Assembly: GCA_964454295.1 (NCBI GenBank)
Contig: CAYVTV010000001.1
Coordinates: 1-64,000, forward strand
Source of the DNA: CAYVTV01 sp964454295
Lineage (GTDB): Bacteria; Bacteroidota; Bacteroidia; Bacteroidales; GCA-2748055
Length of the DNA stretch: 64,000 nt
Direction of reading: 5' to 3'
This document shows positions 8,496 to 18,428 of the stretch, piece by piece (positions within the stretch are counted from its first letter, which is position 1; each line of letters begins with the position of its first letter). The translations under genes were made by a program, and so were the position numbers. The notes under the pieces were generated by a model. It worked only from the letters and a program-made list of their open reading frames with translations. It had not been told where the DNA came from and made no database searches.

Positions 8496-9108
8496 AAAAG
8501 CGAGAACTTTTCTATCGCACATAATTCCCAGATTTTATATAGTAAATACATACCTGTTGTCAAATCCCGGGCTAATTGAAAATTTACATCTGATAAATAA
8601 AAAATATAGAATAAAAACAGTCAGTTGGCAGGATGAAGAGAAGCTTAAAAAAGCACATTTATTTCGTGGTCCGGATTCTTATAAAAGCAAAATTCCTGCC
8701 AGATTGAATTCGGAAGAATGGACAGGATTGGCTATATTCGATAAAACCAATGGAGACATAGCTTACCTTGCCTGGATTATTAATAAGAGTATTCCTTATT
8801 TTGAGGAGTTTGGAATATATCTTAAAGACGGTCAGTTTTTATTAAAGGATGGTTACTGTATTCCTGCTTATCGTCATAAGGGACTGCATACCCGGATGGA
8901 ACAGGAAAGAATAAATTATTGTGTCAGACAGGGAGCTAAAGATATATTTATCCAGATTCATAATTCCAATATTAAAGGCGTGGCTTCTGTATTGGCAAAC
9001 GAATATTTATTATACAGCAAAAATTATGTACTGCAGTGGCATGTATTTAATGTGTACAGGAATTTGTCTTCTTTTTTAAAAAATCCTTTTAAAAAAATTG
9101 TAAAATAA
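8458..9108 (+). CDS. GNAT-like acyltransferase of the polysaccharide cluster
   Basis: A protein of 216 residues with a basic N-terminus (MKLKKILRYILPKKART). Its central part reads like a GNAT core: an AYLAWI strand (about 101-106), a long beta region around DGQFLLKDGYCIPAYRHKGLHTRM (about 123-146) where the acetyl-CoA loop is expected, and IHNSNIKGVASVLANE after it. The acetyl-CoA loop is not the textbook form. It overlaps the end of wzy by 38 nt and precedes a FemAB-like gene, so acylation of the glycan or a precursor is the simplest guess. The substrate is unknown. Confidence 0.55.
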   Translation: MKLKKILRYILPKKARTFLSHIIPRFYIVNTYLLSNPGLIENLHLINKKYRIKTVSWQDEEKLKKAHLFRGPDSYKSKIPARLNSEEWTGLAIFDKTNGDIAYLAWIINKSIPYFEEFGIYLKDGQFLLKDGYCIPAYRHKGLHTRMEQERINYCVRQGAKDIFIQIHNSNIKGVASVLANEYLLYSKNYVLQWHVFNVYRNLSSFLKNPFKKIVK

Positions 9109-9138
9109 GGTTCATTGTTTTGTTAAGTTGAGTAATAA

Positions 9139-10194
9139 ATGATATCAAATATCAAGTATATTGAATTATCAGGACAAGATGAAGAAAGATGGAATAGATT
9201 ATTGGTCAGGTCTTTAAATGCTTCCTACAGGGCAAGCATGAGGTATGAATATTCGAAAGAACTTAATAACAGAGATCTTACTTCTTTCATTTTTATTAAA
9301 AATGGGAAAGATTTTGCCGGTGTACATTATTCTATAAAAAAGTCTATTTATGATTTAATTAAAATTGGAGATGTTCTATCTGGAATAATATTTACTGAAA
9401 AACCGGATTCTGACCTGTTATCATATATCCTGGATCACTTCATTTCCTGGGGTAAAAAAAATAAAGTATCATATTTGCGTTTTTCTCCGTGGCTTCCTGC
9501 TTTTATTGGAGATAATGTTACTTATTATCAGGAATTATTTAACAAGATATTTTATAATAATGGGTTTCACGAAATTAAACCTGGCAGTAATACATACTGG
9601 ATAAATCTGGAATTAAGTGAAGCTGAACTACTGAAAAATATGAAACGACAAACCAGGTATGATATACGACAAGGGATAAAATCAAAAATAAAAATTGAAT
9701 CTATTGATAGCCCTGATAAAAATGTAATTAATCAATTCTGGAAATTATATAATGCATTAGGAGAAAAGAAACGATTTAATATTTTAACAGAAAAAATATT
9801 TAAATCCCAGGTATATTATTTATTAAAAAATGGTTTTGCCAGCTTATTTGTTGCATTCTATGAAAATGAAATTATCAACATGGCAATGACAAGTAAAATT
9901 GGGATTGCTTCCTATATGTATGGTGCTATAAACCCTGATTTTAAAAGAATAGAGGGATGTCCTGCCCCTGGTCATCTTACTCAATGGGAGATGATGGTAC
10001 ACATGAAAAATATTGGATTAAAAACATATGATCTTGGCTTTTGTCCCGGCCCTATTCCTGTCAATGAACATCCGGAATATAAAATTTGGAGATTTAAATA
10101 TGGTTTTGGAGGAAAACATGTTCAGTACTTACCTACCTATGGAAAAATATTACATCCTGTAATAGGAAGATTATTTCAATGTTGGAAATATTAA
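9139..10194 (+). CDS. FemAB-like (GNAT fold) transferase, copy 1
   Basis: A protein of 351 residues with the FemAB/BioF2-like pattern: MKRQTRYDIRQGIKSKIKIE (about 168-187) followed by the second acyltransferase lobe with FASLFVAFYENEIINMAM and the conserved ending YDLGFCPGP...FKYGFGGKHV. Gram-positive FemABX enzymes use aminoacyl-tRNA to add amino acids to lipid II. Relatives in Gram-negative polysaccharide clusters are thought to acylate or aminoacylate glycans. It starts 30 nt after the GNAT-like gene. A second family member lies at 17143. Confidence 0.75.
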   Translation: MISNIKYIELSGQDEERWNRLLVRSLNASYRASMRYEYSKELNNRDLTSFIFIKNGKDFAGVHYSIKKSIYDLIKIGDVLSGIIFTEKPDSDLLSYILDHFISWGKKNKVSYLRFSPWLPAFIGDNVTYYQELFNKIFYNNGFHEIKPGSNTYWINLELSEAELLKNMKRQTRYDIRQGIKSKIKIESIDSPDKNVINQFWKLYNALGEKKRFNILTEKIFKSQVYYLLKNGFASLFVAFYENEIINMAMTSKIGIASYMYGAINPDFKRIEGCPAPGHLTQWEMMVHMKNIGLKTYDLGFCPGPIPVNEHPEYKIWRFKYGFGGKHVQYLPTYGKILHPVIGRLFQCWKY

Positions 10195-10252
10195 AATATT
10201 AATTTCAGCAATCAGATCTGACATTTAGAGACTGGAGGAATTACAATAAAAA

Positions 10253-11068
10253 ATGAATATTTATATAAGAATATATTTTAAGCTGTATTATTTACTTGCC
10301 AATTTTATTTTGACTAAAGAATCAGTGATTTTACCTCCTGGTTATCTTGATAAGAAAAACATTTTCATTTATTTTGATTATGAAAGAGAATTTGGCGGCA
10401 ATAATATCTTTATTTCAGATAAAGATATTATTTACATACTGGATATACTCGACCAATACAATATTAAAACCACCTGGTTTACTATAGGTAAAATATTTGA
10501 ACATTATCCTGAAACTATAAAAGAAATAATTAAGCGGGGTCATGAGGTTGGTTCACATAGTTATATGCATCGTGCTCCTGTAAAAACATTAAATTACCAG
10601 GTAAGAAGAGACTTTGAAGATTTTAAAAAAGTATCTGAAAAATACGTTAATGTAAAAGGATTTCATTCACCTAACGGAAAGTGGGACCTCTCCATGTTAA
10701 AACACTTAAAGAGACAAGGTTTTCTTTATGACGTTATATATCAACGTAATGATGAAAATGAGAATATTTCTTTTATTGGATTATGGTGTAAGAAATGGTT
10801 GTTAAGGTTCTATACACTGGGTGATGATTGGGCACTATTATATAGGGATAATTTGAATAAAGAAGAAGCATTCGATCATTTTTTAAGTTTATACAGTAAG
10901 TTAAAACCTGGTAAATTACGCGGTATTGGGTTTCATCCCTGGGTACTTTTTACAAATGACAGTATTTTAGAGGGATTCAAAATGTTCCTGCAATATTTAA
11001 GCCAGCAAAATAGTATAAACATACATAGAGCTGAATTTTATGCAATTATGTGTTTAAAGGAAAGGTAA
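10253..11068 (+). CDS. Polysaccharide deacetylase (NodB/CE4) family protein
   Basis: A protein of 271 residues with a NodB fold. Motif 1 is IYFDYERE (about 36-43), a variant of TFDDG in which Tyr-Glu follows the catalytic Asp, much like the FDVED form of DUF3473-linked deacetylases. The metal-binding GHEVGSHSYMHR motif (about 96-107) is intact, and FHPWVLF near the end supplies the later conserved His. It would remove N-acetyl (or O-acetyl) groups from the glycan. The N-terminus has a hydrophobic stretch (IYFKLYYLLANFIL) that could anchor or export it. Confidence 0.8.
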   Translation: MNIYIRIYFKLYYLLANFILTKESVILPPGYLDKKNIFIYFDYEREFGGNNIFISDKDIIYILDILDQYNIKTTWFTIGKIFEHYPETIKEIIKRGHEVGSHSYMHRAPVKTLNYQVRRDFEDFKKVSEKYVNVKGFHSPNGKWDLSMLKHLKRQGFLYDVIYQRNDENENISFIGLWCKKWLLRFYTLGDDWALLYRDNLNKEEAFDHFLSLYSKLKPGKLRGIGFHPWVLFTNDSILEGFKMFLQYLSQQNSINIHRAEFYAIMCLKER

Positions 11069-11091
11069 CTGCTAATTCCTTAACTTAATAA

Positions 11092-12051
11092 ATGATTTCA
11101 TTTATAATAATAGGCTTAAATGAAGGATGGAAGCTGGAGTTATGCTTTAATAGTGTACAAAAGACCATAAAACAAAATTCATATATTAAGTCAGAAGTAA
11201 TTTATGTTGATTCAAATTCAACGGACAATAGTATTGAAATCGCAAAAAAATTTAGTTCAATAAAAATATATAAATTAACTGGAGATTGTAATGCTGCCAT
11301 TGCAAGAAATTTAGGTGCAAGTAAAGCAACCGGAGATATATTATTTTTTATTGATGGTGATATGGAGATTGAAACCGATTTTCTCAAAAATGTTATTAAT
11401 CAAAATGGCAAGCTGTGTTATGAGTTTATAGGTGGATATTACATAGGGAATTATTATAATGATTATTGGGAAATAACTTATTCCAGACAATTCCCTCCTG
11501 CAACGAGAATGAAAGCAGATTTTTTTGAAGCATTTACCGGAGGATTATTTATTGTTTCAAAAGAAAAATGGGACTTGGTGGGGGGTATGAAGAACTACAT
11601 GTATGGGGGAGAAGATCCAGATTTTGCATTAAGACTTGCAGATGAGGGTATTTACAAATTGTGGATTAACAAGCTTATGGCTGTTCATCATACTTTAAAA
11701 GATATCCATAATTCCAGTTATACATATTTTATTAAAAAAAGAAGCTTAAGTGGAAGAATTTTGCTATACCGTGAGAATTTCTTTTCAAAGCATGGTTTCA
11801 GACGGATGATACGAAATGAATATATGTCATTATTTTTGTTCATAACCATTATATTAGCAGGGTATGATTGCTTAATATTTTTATTTGCATTAGGTGTATA
11901 TTTTTTTGGATTATTAATGAGAACAATAAGAAAATATAGACAAATTATCAGGATCCCTCTTATGATTTTTAAAGATATTGTTTTTATATCAGGTTTTTTT
12001 ACTTATTGGCCTAATAAAAAACTTGAAATCACTTATGAAGAAATAGAATAA
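11092..12051 (+). CDS. GT2 family glycosyltransferase with C-terminal membrane segments
   Basis: A protein of 319 residues. The GT2 core is clear: ISFIIIGLNEGW, YVDSNSTDNSIEIA (about 39-52), ARNLGASKATGDILFFIDGDMEIE (about 69-92, with DGD as the metal site) and a later GGEDPDFALRL acceptor motif. After residue 240 two hydrophobic stretches (LFLFITIILAGYDC and IFLFALGVYFFGLL) suggest attachment to the inner membrane near the lipid-linked substrate. It follows the deacetylase by 23 nt. Sugar and linkage are unknown. Confidence 0.85.
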   Translation: MISFIIIGLNEGWKLELCFNSVQKTIKQNSYIKSEVIYVDSNSTDNSIEIAKKFSSIKIYKLTGDCNAAIARNLGASKATGDILFFIDGDMEIETDFLKNVINQNGKLCYEFIGGYYIGNYYNDYWEITYSRQFPPATRMKADFFEAFTGGLFIVSKEKWDLVGGMKNYMYGGEDPDFALRLADEGIYKLWINKLMAVHHTLKDIHNSSYTYFIKKRSLSGRILLYRENFFSKHGFRRMIRNEYMSLFLFITIILAGYDCLIFLFALGVYFFGLLMRTIRKYRQIIRIPLMIFKDIVFISGFFTYWPNKKLEITYEEIE

Positions 12052-12135
12052 TGATTAACCTAATAATTCATGATTCATGAATTGAAAAAATAAAATTTAT
12101 CTATTAATTCAAGATGCTTTAAGTTAAAAAAACAA

Positions 12136-13212
12136 ATGTCAAAAATATATTTACTTGGAGATGTAGCATTTAATGGGCTATTTTCTGATGATCCTGATAA
12201 TAACTCAAAGCGCTTTTTTCAAATAATGAATTTTTTTAAGGATTCAGATCTGATATTTGCAAACCTTGAGTTTCCTGTAAAAGAAGGATTTGAACAAAAT
12301 GAATATAAAAAATTTATTCATTACGCAGAACATGAACAAACCTATAACTTATTAAAATTATTAAATATAGGGTGTGTTTCACTTGCAAATAATCATATTT
12401 ATGATTATAAATTACTAGGCTTAAAAGCAACCATTAACATTCTTGATGAATTAGGTATTTATCATACAGGAGCAGGGTGGAGAGAGGAACACATAAAACC
12501 TGTAATAATTGATAAAAATGGATGTAAAATAGGCTTTATAGCCTACGTTGACAAAAGCACTAATCCTAAGACAGAAAATTTTCAGGAATTTTATATTAAT
12601 GATCTGGAATCTAAAAAGATTGTTAATGATATCAAATATCTAAGTAAAAAAGTTGATAAGATAATCTGCAGCTTGCATTGGGGAAATGATTATTCAAATT
12701 ATCATACCAGGAATCAGCAAAAAGTAGCATATGAAATTATAGATGCAGGTGCAGATGTAATAATGGGGCATCATCCTCACACAATACAGAGTCTGGAGAA
12801 GTATAAACAGGGAATCATTTTTTACAGCTTGGGGCAGCTTTGTTTTGGTGATTTTTACTGGGAGGGAAAATTAAGAGCCTTAAAAAGGAAAACAAAGAAA
12901 GGAATGATAGTTCAGTTTAATGATCCTGAATTAAAAATTTTTAACCTGATACCCACACATGAGAAAAAAGGTAATTTCATTAGCATTCCTCAAACAGATT
13001 TATCCAGGAAAATTAAGTGCTTAAGCAAGATCAACAAATTATCGCTAAAAAACAGTTTCTGCCTGTTTTTGGTAAATATTAAAGAAAATGTTTTCGATCG
13101 TTTATATGAATATTTCTTTGGCTATTACAGGAACCCCTTGAGACAATTTATTAATGTAAAAAATTATACTAAAGCAACTTACATTATAAGGGATGTTAAA
13201 AAGGGAATATGA
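12136..13212 (+). CDS. CapA family metallophosphatase-like protein
   Basis: A protein of 358 residues with the PGA_cap fold: LLGDVAFNG at the start, FANLEFPV (about 43-50), SLANNHIYDYK (about 86-96), LHWGNDYSNY (about 181-190), GADVIMGHHPHTIQ (about 209-222) and YSLGQLCFGDF. These motifs give the metal-binding Asp/Asn/His set of the calcineurin-like superfamily. CapA is needed for poly-gamma-glutamate capsules, and relatives occur in polysaccharide clusters that carry amino-acid substituents. No signal peptide is visible. The 3' end overlaps the asparagine-synthetase-like gene by 4 nt, which ties their functions together. Confidence 0.85.
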   Translation: MSKIYLLGDVAFNGLFSDDPDNNSKRFFQIMNFFKDSDLIFANLEFPVKEGFEQNEYKKFIHYAEHEQTYNLLKLLNIGCVSLANNHIYDYKLLGLKATINILDELGIYHTGAGWREEHIKPVIIDKNGCKIGFIAYVDKSTNPKTENFQEFYINDLESKKIVNDIKYLSKKVDKIICSLHWGNDYSNYHTRNQQKVAYEIIDAGADVIMGHHPHTIQSLEKYKQGIIFYSLGQLCFGDFYWEGKLRALKRKTKKGMIVQFNDPELKIFNLIPTHEKKGNFISIPQTDLSRKIKCLSKINKLSLKNSFCLFLVNIKENVFDRLYEYFFGYYRNPLRQFINVKNYTKATYIIRDVKKGI

Positions 13213-14957
13213 AACATCTTTCACAAAACAAAAAATGGTATATTTCGAATATTCATGGTCTTTTTAATCATGGTGTAAATTCATTCGGGTTTTTTTCAAA
13301 TCTCGAATCTAAATCTAAAGAAAAGATCGGTGTATTTATTGATGGATATGTAATTCCACGCTTATCTGTTCATGAAAAATATACCGGCAAAACACAATAT
13401 GAATTAATTCGGGAACTTTATGCAAGTTACAAAAGCAACATGATTGATTATATCAAAGGCTCATTTATAATCATTATTTTCTTTGAAAACCAGGTTGAGA
13501 TTTTTAGTGACCGACATAATACAAAAAAGTACTTCATTTACAGGCAAAATAATTCTTTCTTAATTTCTAATTCAGTTAAATTAATCTCAGAAAAAATCAG
13601 TCTTGAGTTTTCTCCTGAAAATGCTGCACTTTATTGTCTTATGGATCACTTTACTGGTGAACAGACTCTTTTTAGTAATCTAAATCAAAGTTTACCGGCA
13701 ACTTATTTGGTATTCAATGAGGAAATTAAATGTAGTCAATATTGGTTGCCTAAAGACCTTTTTAACCGCAATCAGAAAAAAATAAGAACAAGTGAATTTG
13801 CAATTAACTGGAGTTCAATAATCAAAGCTTACATTGATTTTCTTAAACCCGTTGAAACAGGAATAACATTAACGGGTGGAAATGATAGCAGAATGGTACT
13901 TGCCGCCTTGTTGAGAAATGGAATAAAACCAAAAATTTTTACTTTTGGTAATCCCTGTTCGGCTGATGGATATATTGCTAGAAAAGTTGCCAACGCTCTT
14001 GAAATAGATAATAATATTCATTTTGTTTCTACTCCTACAAAAGATTGGTTTAGTGAAAAATCAAAAAGAATCATCAGGGAGGGAAATTTGTTGGTAAATA
14101 TTCATCGTGCACACAGGCTTGATGCTATTGAATGCGAAAAAAAACTAAATCCTGATCTAAATATGGTTTTTACAGGCTTGGTTGGAGGTGAATATATTAA
14201 AGGATCTGGCAATAATGGTCAGGTTATACCTGAGATTTTGCATAAATTCAAAAAATGTAAAAATAAAAATAGACAAATCAAACTGATTTCCAGGGAATTG
14301 GAAAATTCAGGTATTAAACAAGACTCATTAAATATTAACGTAATCTATGATCATTTTAAAAAAATTGATGAAGCCGGAAAAAATTTTTCAGAAAAACAAA
14401 GACAATTTATTTATACATACTATTATTATGCAGTAGCTCACCATACACAAGATCCAATTATGTTTTCCCTTTACATTCCATATACGGTCAATCCGTTTAT
14501 GGATATTGATTTTCTTGATATGCTTGCCTGTACAAAGTTTTGGTTTGTAAATAATAAATATTCTTTTTTTAAAAGGCTATGGCATTCTTATCTCCCTGTT
14601 AAAGTAACAGATTTACTATTCAATAAATTGTCTGATATTCCTTATGCTAAAAAAGGTTCTTATACAGGAAAGGATATGTTGTACAATCCTTTGTTATATT
14701 TAATAAAGAGGTTAACATATTTAATAAATCCAAAACATTCCATCTTCCCTCAAAATTTTCCTATGCAAGATTGGATATATCAATTTACTCAAGAAGAAAT
14801 TAAAGCGATTCATCCACACCTAAAAGAATTATTTAATATTGAAATTCTTAATAATCGTTTGAACGAAATAAAATCTCAAACCACGGAAGATGCATGGCAT
14901 GTTATTACAAATCCAATAAACCTTTCTTTAAATCTAAAATATTATTTAGAAGAATAA
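13209..14957 (+). CDS. Asparagine-synthetase-like protein without a glutaminase nucleophile
   Basis: A protein of 582 residues. The N-terminal third resembles the Ntn fold of AsnB (IKGSFIIIIF, FSDRHNTKKYF), but residue 2 is Lys and not the catalytic Cys, so it should not release ammonia from glutamine. The synthetase half has the PP-loop TLTGGNDSRMVLAAL (about 220-234), which binds ATP for acyl-adenylate formation. Relatives in capsule and lasso-peptide clusters activate a carboxylate and join it to an amine. It overlaps CapA by 4 nt and precedes an ATP-grasp gene. I infer a glycan amidation role; the substrate is not evident. Confidence 0.8.
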   Translation: MKHLSQNKKWYISNIHGLFNHGVNSFGFFSNLESKSKEKIGVFIDGYVIPRLSVHEKYTGKTQYELIRELYASYKSNMIDYIKGSFIIIIFFENQVEIFSDRHNTKKYFIYRQNNSFLISNSVKLISEKISLEFSPENAALYCLMDHFTGEQTLFSNLNQSLPATYLVFNEEIKCSQYWLPKDLFNRNQKKIRTSEFAINWSSIIKAYIDFLKPVETGITLTGGNDSRMVLAALLRNGIKPKIFTFGNPCSADGYIARKVANALEIDNNIHFVSTPTKDWFSEKSKRIIREGNLLVNIHRAHRLDAIECEKKLNPDLNMVFTGLVGGEYIKGSGNNGQVIPEILHKFKKCKNKNRQIKLISRELENSGIKQDSLNINVIYDHFKKIDEAGKNFSEKQRQFIYTYYYYAVAHHTQDPIMFSLYIPYTVNPFMDIDFLDMLACTKFWFVNNKYSFFKRLWHSYLPVKVTDLLFNKLSDIPYAKKGSYTGKDMLYNPLLYLIKRLTYLINPKHSIFPQNFPMQDWIYQFTQEEIKAIHPHLKELFNIEILNNRLNEIKSQTTEDAWHVITNPINLSLNLKYYLEE

Positions 14958-15026
14958 ATCTAGGGGTTGGCAATAACTGATGATTATGTAAAATTTCTAT
15001 CCTTTTCTTTCCTGATAAATTACTAA

Positions 15027-16109
15027 GTGAAAAAAATTAAAGCCATCATACTTTCCAATGAACTTCCTAATGATCATTTACTTTGGGTAAAAGCATGCGA
15101 AAAATTTAAAGAACAGTTGGAATACCATATTGTCAATCTGACTCAAAACAACTGGCTTGATGAAATCCAAAGCTTTCCTTTTGAAATCTTCCTTGCGAAA
15201 CCTCCCGGCCTTACCGCCCTTTTCAAACAGCTTTACGACGAACGTATCTACATCCTTGGCAAAGTGCTGAATTATGAGATATTTCCCTCTCCGGAAGAAA
15301 TATTTATTTACGAAAACAAACGCCTTCTCTCTTTCTGGTGTAAGGCCAACGGTATACCCCATCCCTCCACGCATGTGTTTTATAGTCGTGAAGAAGCAGA
15401 ATCATTCATAAACACTTCCAACATACCCCTTGTTGCCAAAACCAATATCGGGGCTTCAGGCAGTGGGGTAAAAATCCTTCATGACATCAAAGAAATAACT
15501 ATATATATACAAAAATCCTTTTCACAGAGAGGCGCACCCAAACGCATTGGACCTAATCTGGACAAAGGAGGCTTATTGAAAAGAGGGTTTCACTATGTCT
15601 TCCACCCAACAGATATCCCAAAGAAACTCAGTATTTACAAATCAAAGTGCTTAGATCGCCAGGCAGGGTTTGTTATTTTACAGGAATACATTCCCCACAG
15701 TTTTGAATGGAGGGTGGTGCGTATCGGTGATTCCTTCTTCGCGCATAAAAAATTAAAGTTGGGTGAAAAAGCCAGCGGTTCTCTTAAAAAAGGCTACGAT
15801 AAGCCACCTCTTGCCCTGTTAGATTTTGTGAAAAATATTACAGATAGACACCAGTTCTTCAGTCAGGCAATAGACATTTTCGAAACAGGACAAGGCTACC
15901 TGGTCAATGAAATGCAGTGCATCTTCGGACAAAGCGAATCTTATCAGATGCTGGTGAATGGTAAACCGGGAAGATACAGGTTCATAGAGGGAAAGTGGAC
16001 ATTCGAGGAAGGAGATTTTGCGAGGAATCAATGCTACGATCTCAGGATAGAATTCCTGATTGAAAAATGCAGTAAATCAACCCTTTATACATCTCTGAAA
16101 AATTCATAA
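15027..16109 (+). CDS. ATP-grasp domain ligase
   Basis: A protein of 360 residues from a GTG start. The ATP-grasp core is visible from PLVAKTNIGASGSGVKIL (about 133-150), where the Lys and glycine loop bind ATP, through ILQEYIPHSFEWRVVRIGDSFFAHKK (about 215-240) to NEMQCIFGQS (about 293-302) with the metal-binding acidic residue. The family forms carboxylate-amine or similar bonds through an acyl phosphate, and the RimK-like branch adds amino acids. Its position among CapA, the AsnB-like gene and the FemAB genes suggests an amide on the glycan. Its GC content is a little higher than its AT-rich neighbours. Confidence 0.8.
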   Translation: MKKIKAIILSNELPNDHLLWVKACEKFKEQLEYHIVNLTQNNWLDEIQSFPFEIFLAKPPGLTALFKQLYDERIYILGKVLNYEIFPSPEEIFIYENKRLLSFWCKANGIPHPSTHVFYSREEAESFINTSNIPLVAKTNIGASGSGVKILHDIKEITIYIQKSFSQRGAPKRIGPNLDKGGLLKRGFHYVFHPTDIPKKLSIYKSKCLDRQAGFVILQEYIPHSFEWRVVRIGDSFFAHKKLKLGEKASGSLKKGYDKPPLALLDFVKNITDRHQFFSQAIDIFETGQGYLVNEMQCIFGQSESYQMLVNGKPGRYRFIEGKWTFEEGDFARNQCYDLRIEFLIEKCSKSTLYTSLKNS

Positions 16110-16127
16110 CCAAGGAATAAATAAGGA

Positions 16128-17033
16128 ATGAAAGTGCTCTATATTTCAAGCGGAAACTCAGTAAAGGGGATTAGTCCGATCATTCTTAATCAGGGCGAAT
16201 CTCTTAGAAAAGCTTGCGTGGATGTAAAATATTTTTCAATAAAGGGAAAGGGAGCAGTAGCATATATACAGCATATATTTTTATTACGAAAATACATTCG
16301 AAAAGGTCATTTTGACATATATCATGCACATTATTCACTATCTGCAATAACTGCCACATTGGCTGGGTGTAACCCTTTGGTTGTTTCACTGATGGGAAGC
16401 GATTCCAAAACCAGTTTCATCTTGAAAACCCTGATAAGGCTTTTATCCACCTTATGGTGGAAGTCGGTAATTGTAAAATCCGAGTCTATGCGAAAGGACA
16501 TTCGTATAAATAAGTCAGTTGTGATTCCCAATGGGGTTGATTTATTTAAAGTAAAACCTGTTGGGGTCCATTCCTCTTCCTCGAAAAAAAAAATATTATT
16601 CGCGGCAAATCCGCAAAGGTATGAGAAGAACTTTACATTGGCTAAAAGTGCATTTTCTTTGGTGAATGATCCCAAATTAGAATTATGTGTTGTGCATTCG
16701 ATATCTCATGATGAAATTTTGAGTGAGATTAACACATCAGATATAGTACTATTAACCTCCCGTTGGGAAGGTTCTCCTAACATTATTAAAGAAGCTATGG
16801 CCTGTAACTGCCCAATTGTGGCAACGGATGTAGGAGATGTAAAATGGATTCTTGGTAATACGAAAGGTTGTTTTATTACCTCACTTGATCCGGAGGATGT
16901 GGCAAAGAAAATAAAAGCAGCTCTTAATTTTGGTAAAAGAACAAACGGACGGAAAAGGATAATTGAATTGGAATTAGATTCGGAAATAATAGCTGGAAGA
17001 ATAATTCAAATCTACAAAGAACTTTTAAACTAA
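16128..17033 (+). CDS. GT4 family glycosyltransferase
   Basis: A GT-B enzyme of 301 residues. It opens MKVLYISSGNSVKG with a first Rossmann domain (HAHYSLSAITATLAGC). In the C-terminal domain VIPNGVDLFKVKP, LLTSRWEGSPNIIKEAMACNCPIVATDVGD (about 206-235) gives the retaining E-x7-E motif. It is shorter than most GT4 enzymes (350-400), with a compact N-terminal domain but no visible break. It starts 18 nt after the ATP-grasp gene. Donor unknown. Confidence 0.87.
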   Translation: MKVLYISSGNSVKGISPIILNQGESLRKACVDVKYFSIKGKGAVAYIQHIFLLRKYIRKGHFDIYHAHYSLSAITATLAGCNPLVVSLMGSDSKTSFILKTLIRLLSTLWWKSVIVKSESMRKDIRINKSVVIPNGVDLFKVKPVGVHSSSSKKKILFAANPQRYEKNFTLAKSAFSLVNDPKLELCVVHSISHDEILSEINTSDIVLLTSRWEGSPNIIKEAMACNCPIVATDVGDVKWILGNTKGCFITSLDPEDVAKKIKAALNFGKRTNGRKRIIELELDSEIIAGRIIQIYKELLN

Positions 17034-17142
17034 ATATTTTTCTGATTCTGAGCTATTTTACGTGTTATTCTATAGTAAAAATTGTACCCACATAAAAACA
17101 GATTGGTTTCACGGATTGTTACAGAATTTATGACCGGGTGAG

Positions 17143-18144
17143 ATGAAAACTCTTATTAATAAAGACATTCCAATAGATGGATGGAAAGAATTTCTAGTTA
17201 ATAATCCTCATGGCAATCCATTTCAGTCATTTGAATTCTATGAGTTTTCTAACTCTGTTTTTGGTTTCTCAGCTCATGCAATTTCTGTAGTTCAACAGAA
17301 AAAAATTATTGCCCTAACAGTTATTACAATTCAGAAAGAACCCGGACTGAAAGGCTTTTTCTCACGCAGGGGGATTATCTATGGAGGGCCGTTAATTGAT
17401 GAAAAATATCCCGAATCATCTAATCTTCTGCTTAAAGAAATCCATTCAGCCTTAGGCAAAAAAGTCATATATATTGAATCACGTAATTTTTCTGATTATT
17501 CAGGATTTGATGATATATTCTCTCTTAATGGCTGGAAGTTTATTCCATATCTTAATATCACAATAAATCTTCAGAATAAAAGTCTGTCGGAGGTTATTTC
17601 AGGAATGAAGTATAACCGCCGGAGGGAGATCCGAATATCCCTCGAAATGAAAGCTAAATACAGTGAATGTAAAACCGAAGAGAATTTAGCATCATTGTTT
17701 CAAATACTCAGAGATCTTTATAAAGATCAGGTTAAACTTCCTTTACCAGGTTATGACTTTTTCAAAGCATTATGGCTGTCATGTACTGGGAAGGTATTTA
17801 TTGTCAAACACAATGATAAAATTATTGGAGGAAGTTTTTGCCTTGTATTACAGGGAAAGGCTATATATACTATGTATTATTGTGGACTTCGTAATTATGA
17901 CAAGAAAATCTACCCTGCTCATCTAGCTGTGCTGGCTGCTATAGAACACGGTATAAAGAATGGCTTACAATATCTCGATTTTATGGGTGCAGGCAAAAAA
18001 GGAGAAGAGTATGGAGTAAGGAAATATAAGCAGGAATTTGGCGGGCAGCTGAACGAATACGGGAGGTATATAAAAATACAGAATCGGTTTTTATATATAT
18101 TGGGAAAGTTTATATTAAAGATGAGAAAAAGTCTCCAAAGCTAA
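17143..18144 (+). CDS. FemAB-like (GNAT fold) transferase, copy 2
   Basis: A protein of 333 residues with WKEFLVNNPHGNPFQSFEFYEF at the start, typical of the FemAB/PEP-CTERM-associated subgroup. The lobe linker is MKYNRRREIRISLEMKAK (about 154-171), and the C-terminal lobe has IIGGSFCLVLQGKAIYTMYY and LDFMGAGKKGEEYGVRKYKQEFGG. It is only distantly similar to the copy at 9139, so the two probably act on different substrates. Expected role: aminoacylation or acylation of a lipid-linked sugar. Confidence 0.77.
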   Translation: MKTLINKDIPIDGWKEFLVNNPHGNPFQSFEFYEFSNSVFGFSAHAISVVQQKKIIALTVITIQKEPGLKGFFSRRGIIYGGPLIDEKYPESSNLLLKEIHSALGKKVIYIESRNFSDYSGFDDIFSLNGWKFIPYLNITINLQNKSLSEVISGMKYNRRREIRISLEMKAKYSECKTEENLASLFQILRDLYKDQVKLPLPGYDFFKALWLSCTGKVFIVKHNDKIIGGSFCLVLQGKAIYTMYYCGLRNYDKKIYPAHLAVLAAIEHGIKNGLQYLDFMGAGKKGEEYGVRKYKQEFGGQLNEYGRYIKIQNRFLYILGKFILKMRKSLQS

Positions 18145-18428
18145 TATTACATGATCTGTGAAAATCTGTGGTCTATGATAGCTCTGTTTTGTAATGCTGT
18201 TGTTTATTTTAATTGTCAAAATTTCCATAGAGACCTTTGCATGATCCTTCGAAATATTTTGTTGTAAAAATTATAACCACGAAGGCGCACTGCCCCTATG
18301 CTGAATCCTTGGCGCAAGAATAAAGGAATTCACGAAGGTTCCACAAAAGGAAGACTTTCTCCAGCAATTTTAACTACCAACAATGTTTTAAACAGATTGT
18401 CTATGATCCATGGTATAATGTTTAACAA
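18145..18428. other. Intergenic stretch with degraded repeat words
   Basis: There is no convincing gene in these 284 bases. They hold a few copies of words seen in other gaps: AACCACGAAGG near 18277, ATTCACGAAGG near 18328 and TCTATGATCCATGG near 18400. The first marks the left limit of the palindromic repeat family that becomes regular after 26.3 kb. The stretch separates the AT-rich core of the cluster from the DUF354 gene and may contain its promoter, but no clear TAnnTTTG box is seen. Confidence 0.5.
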
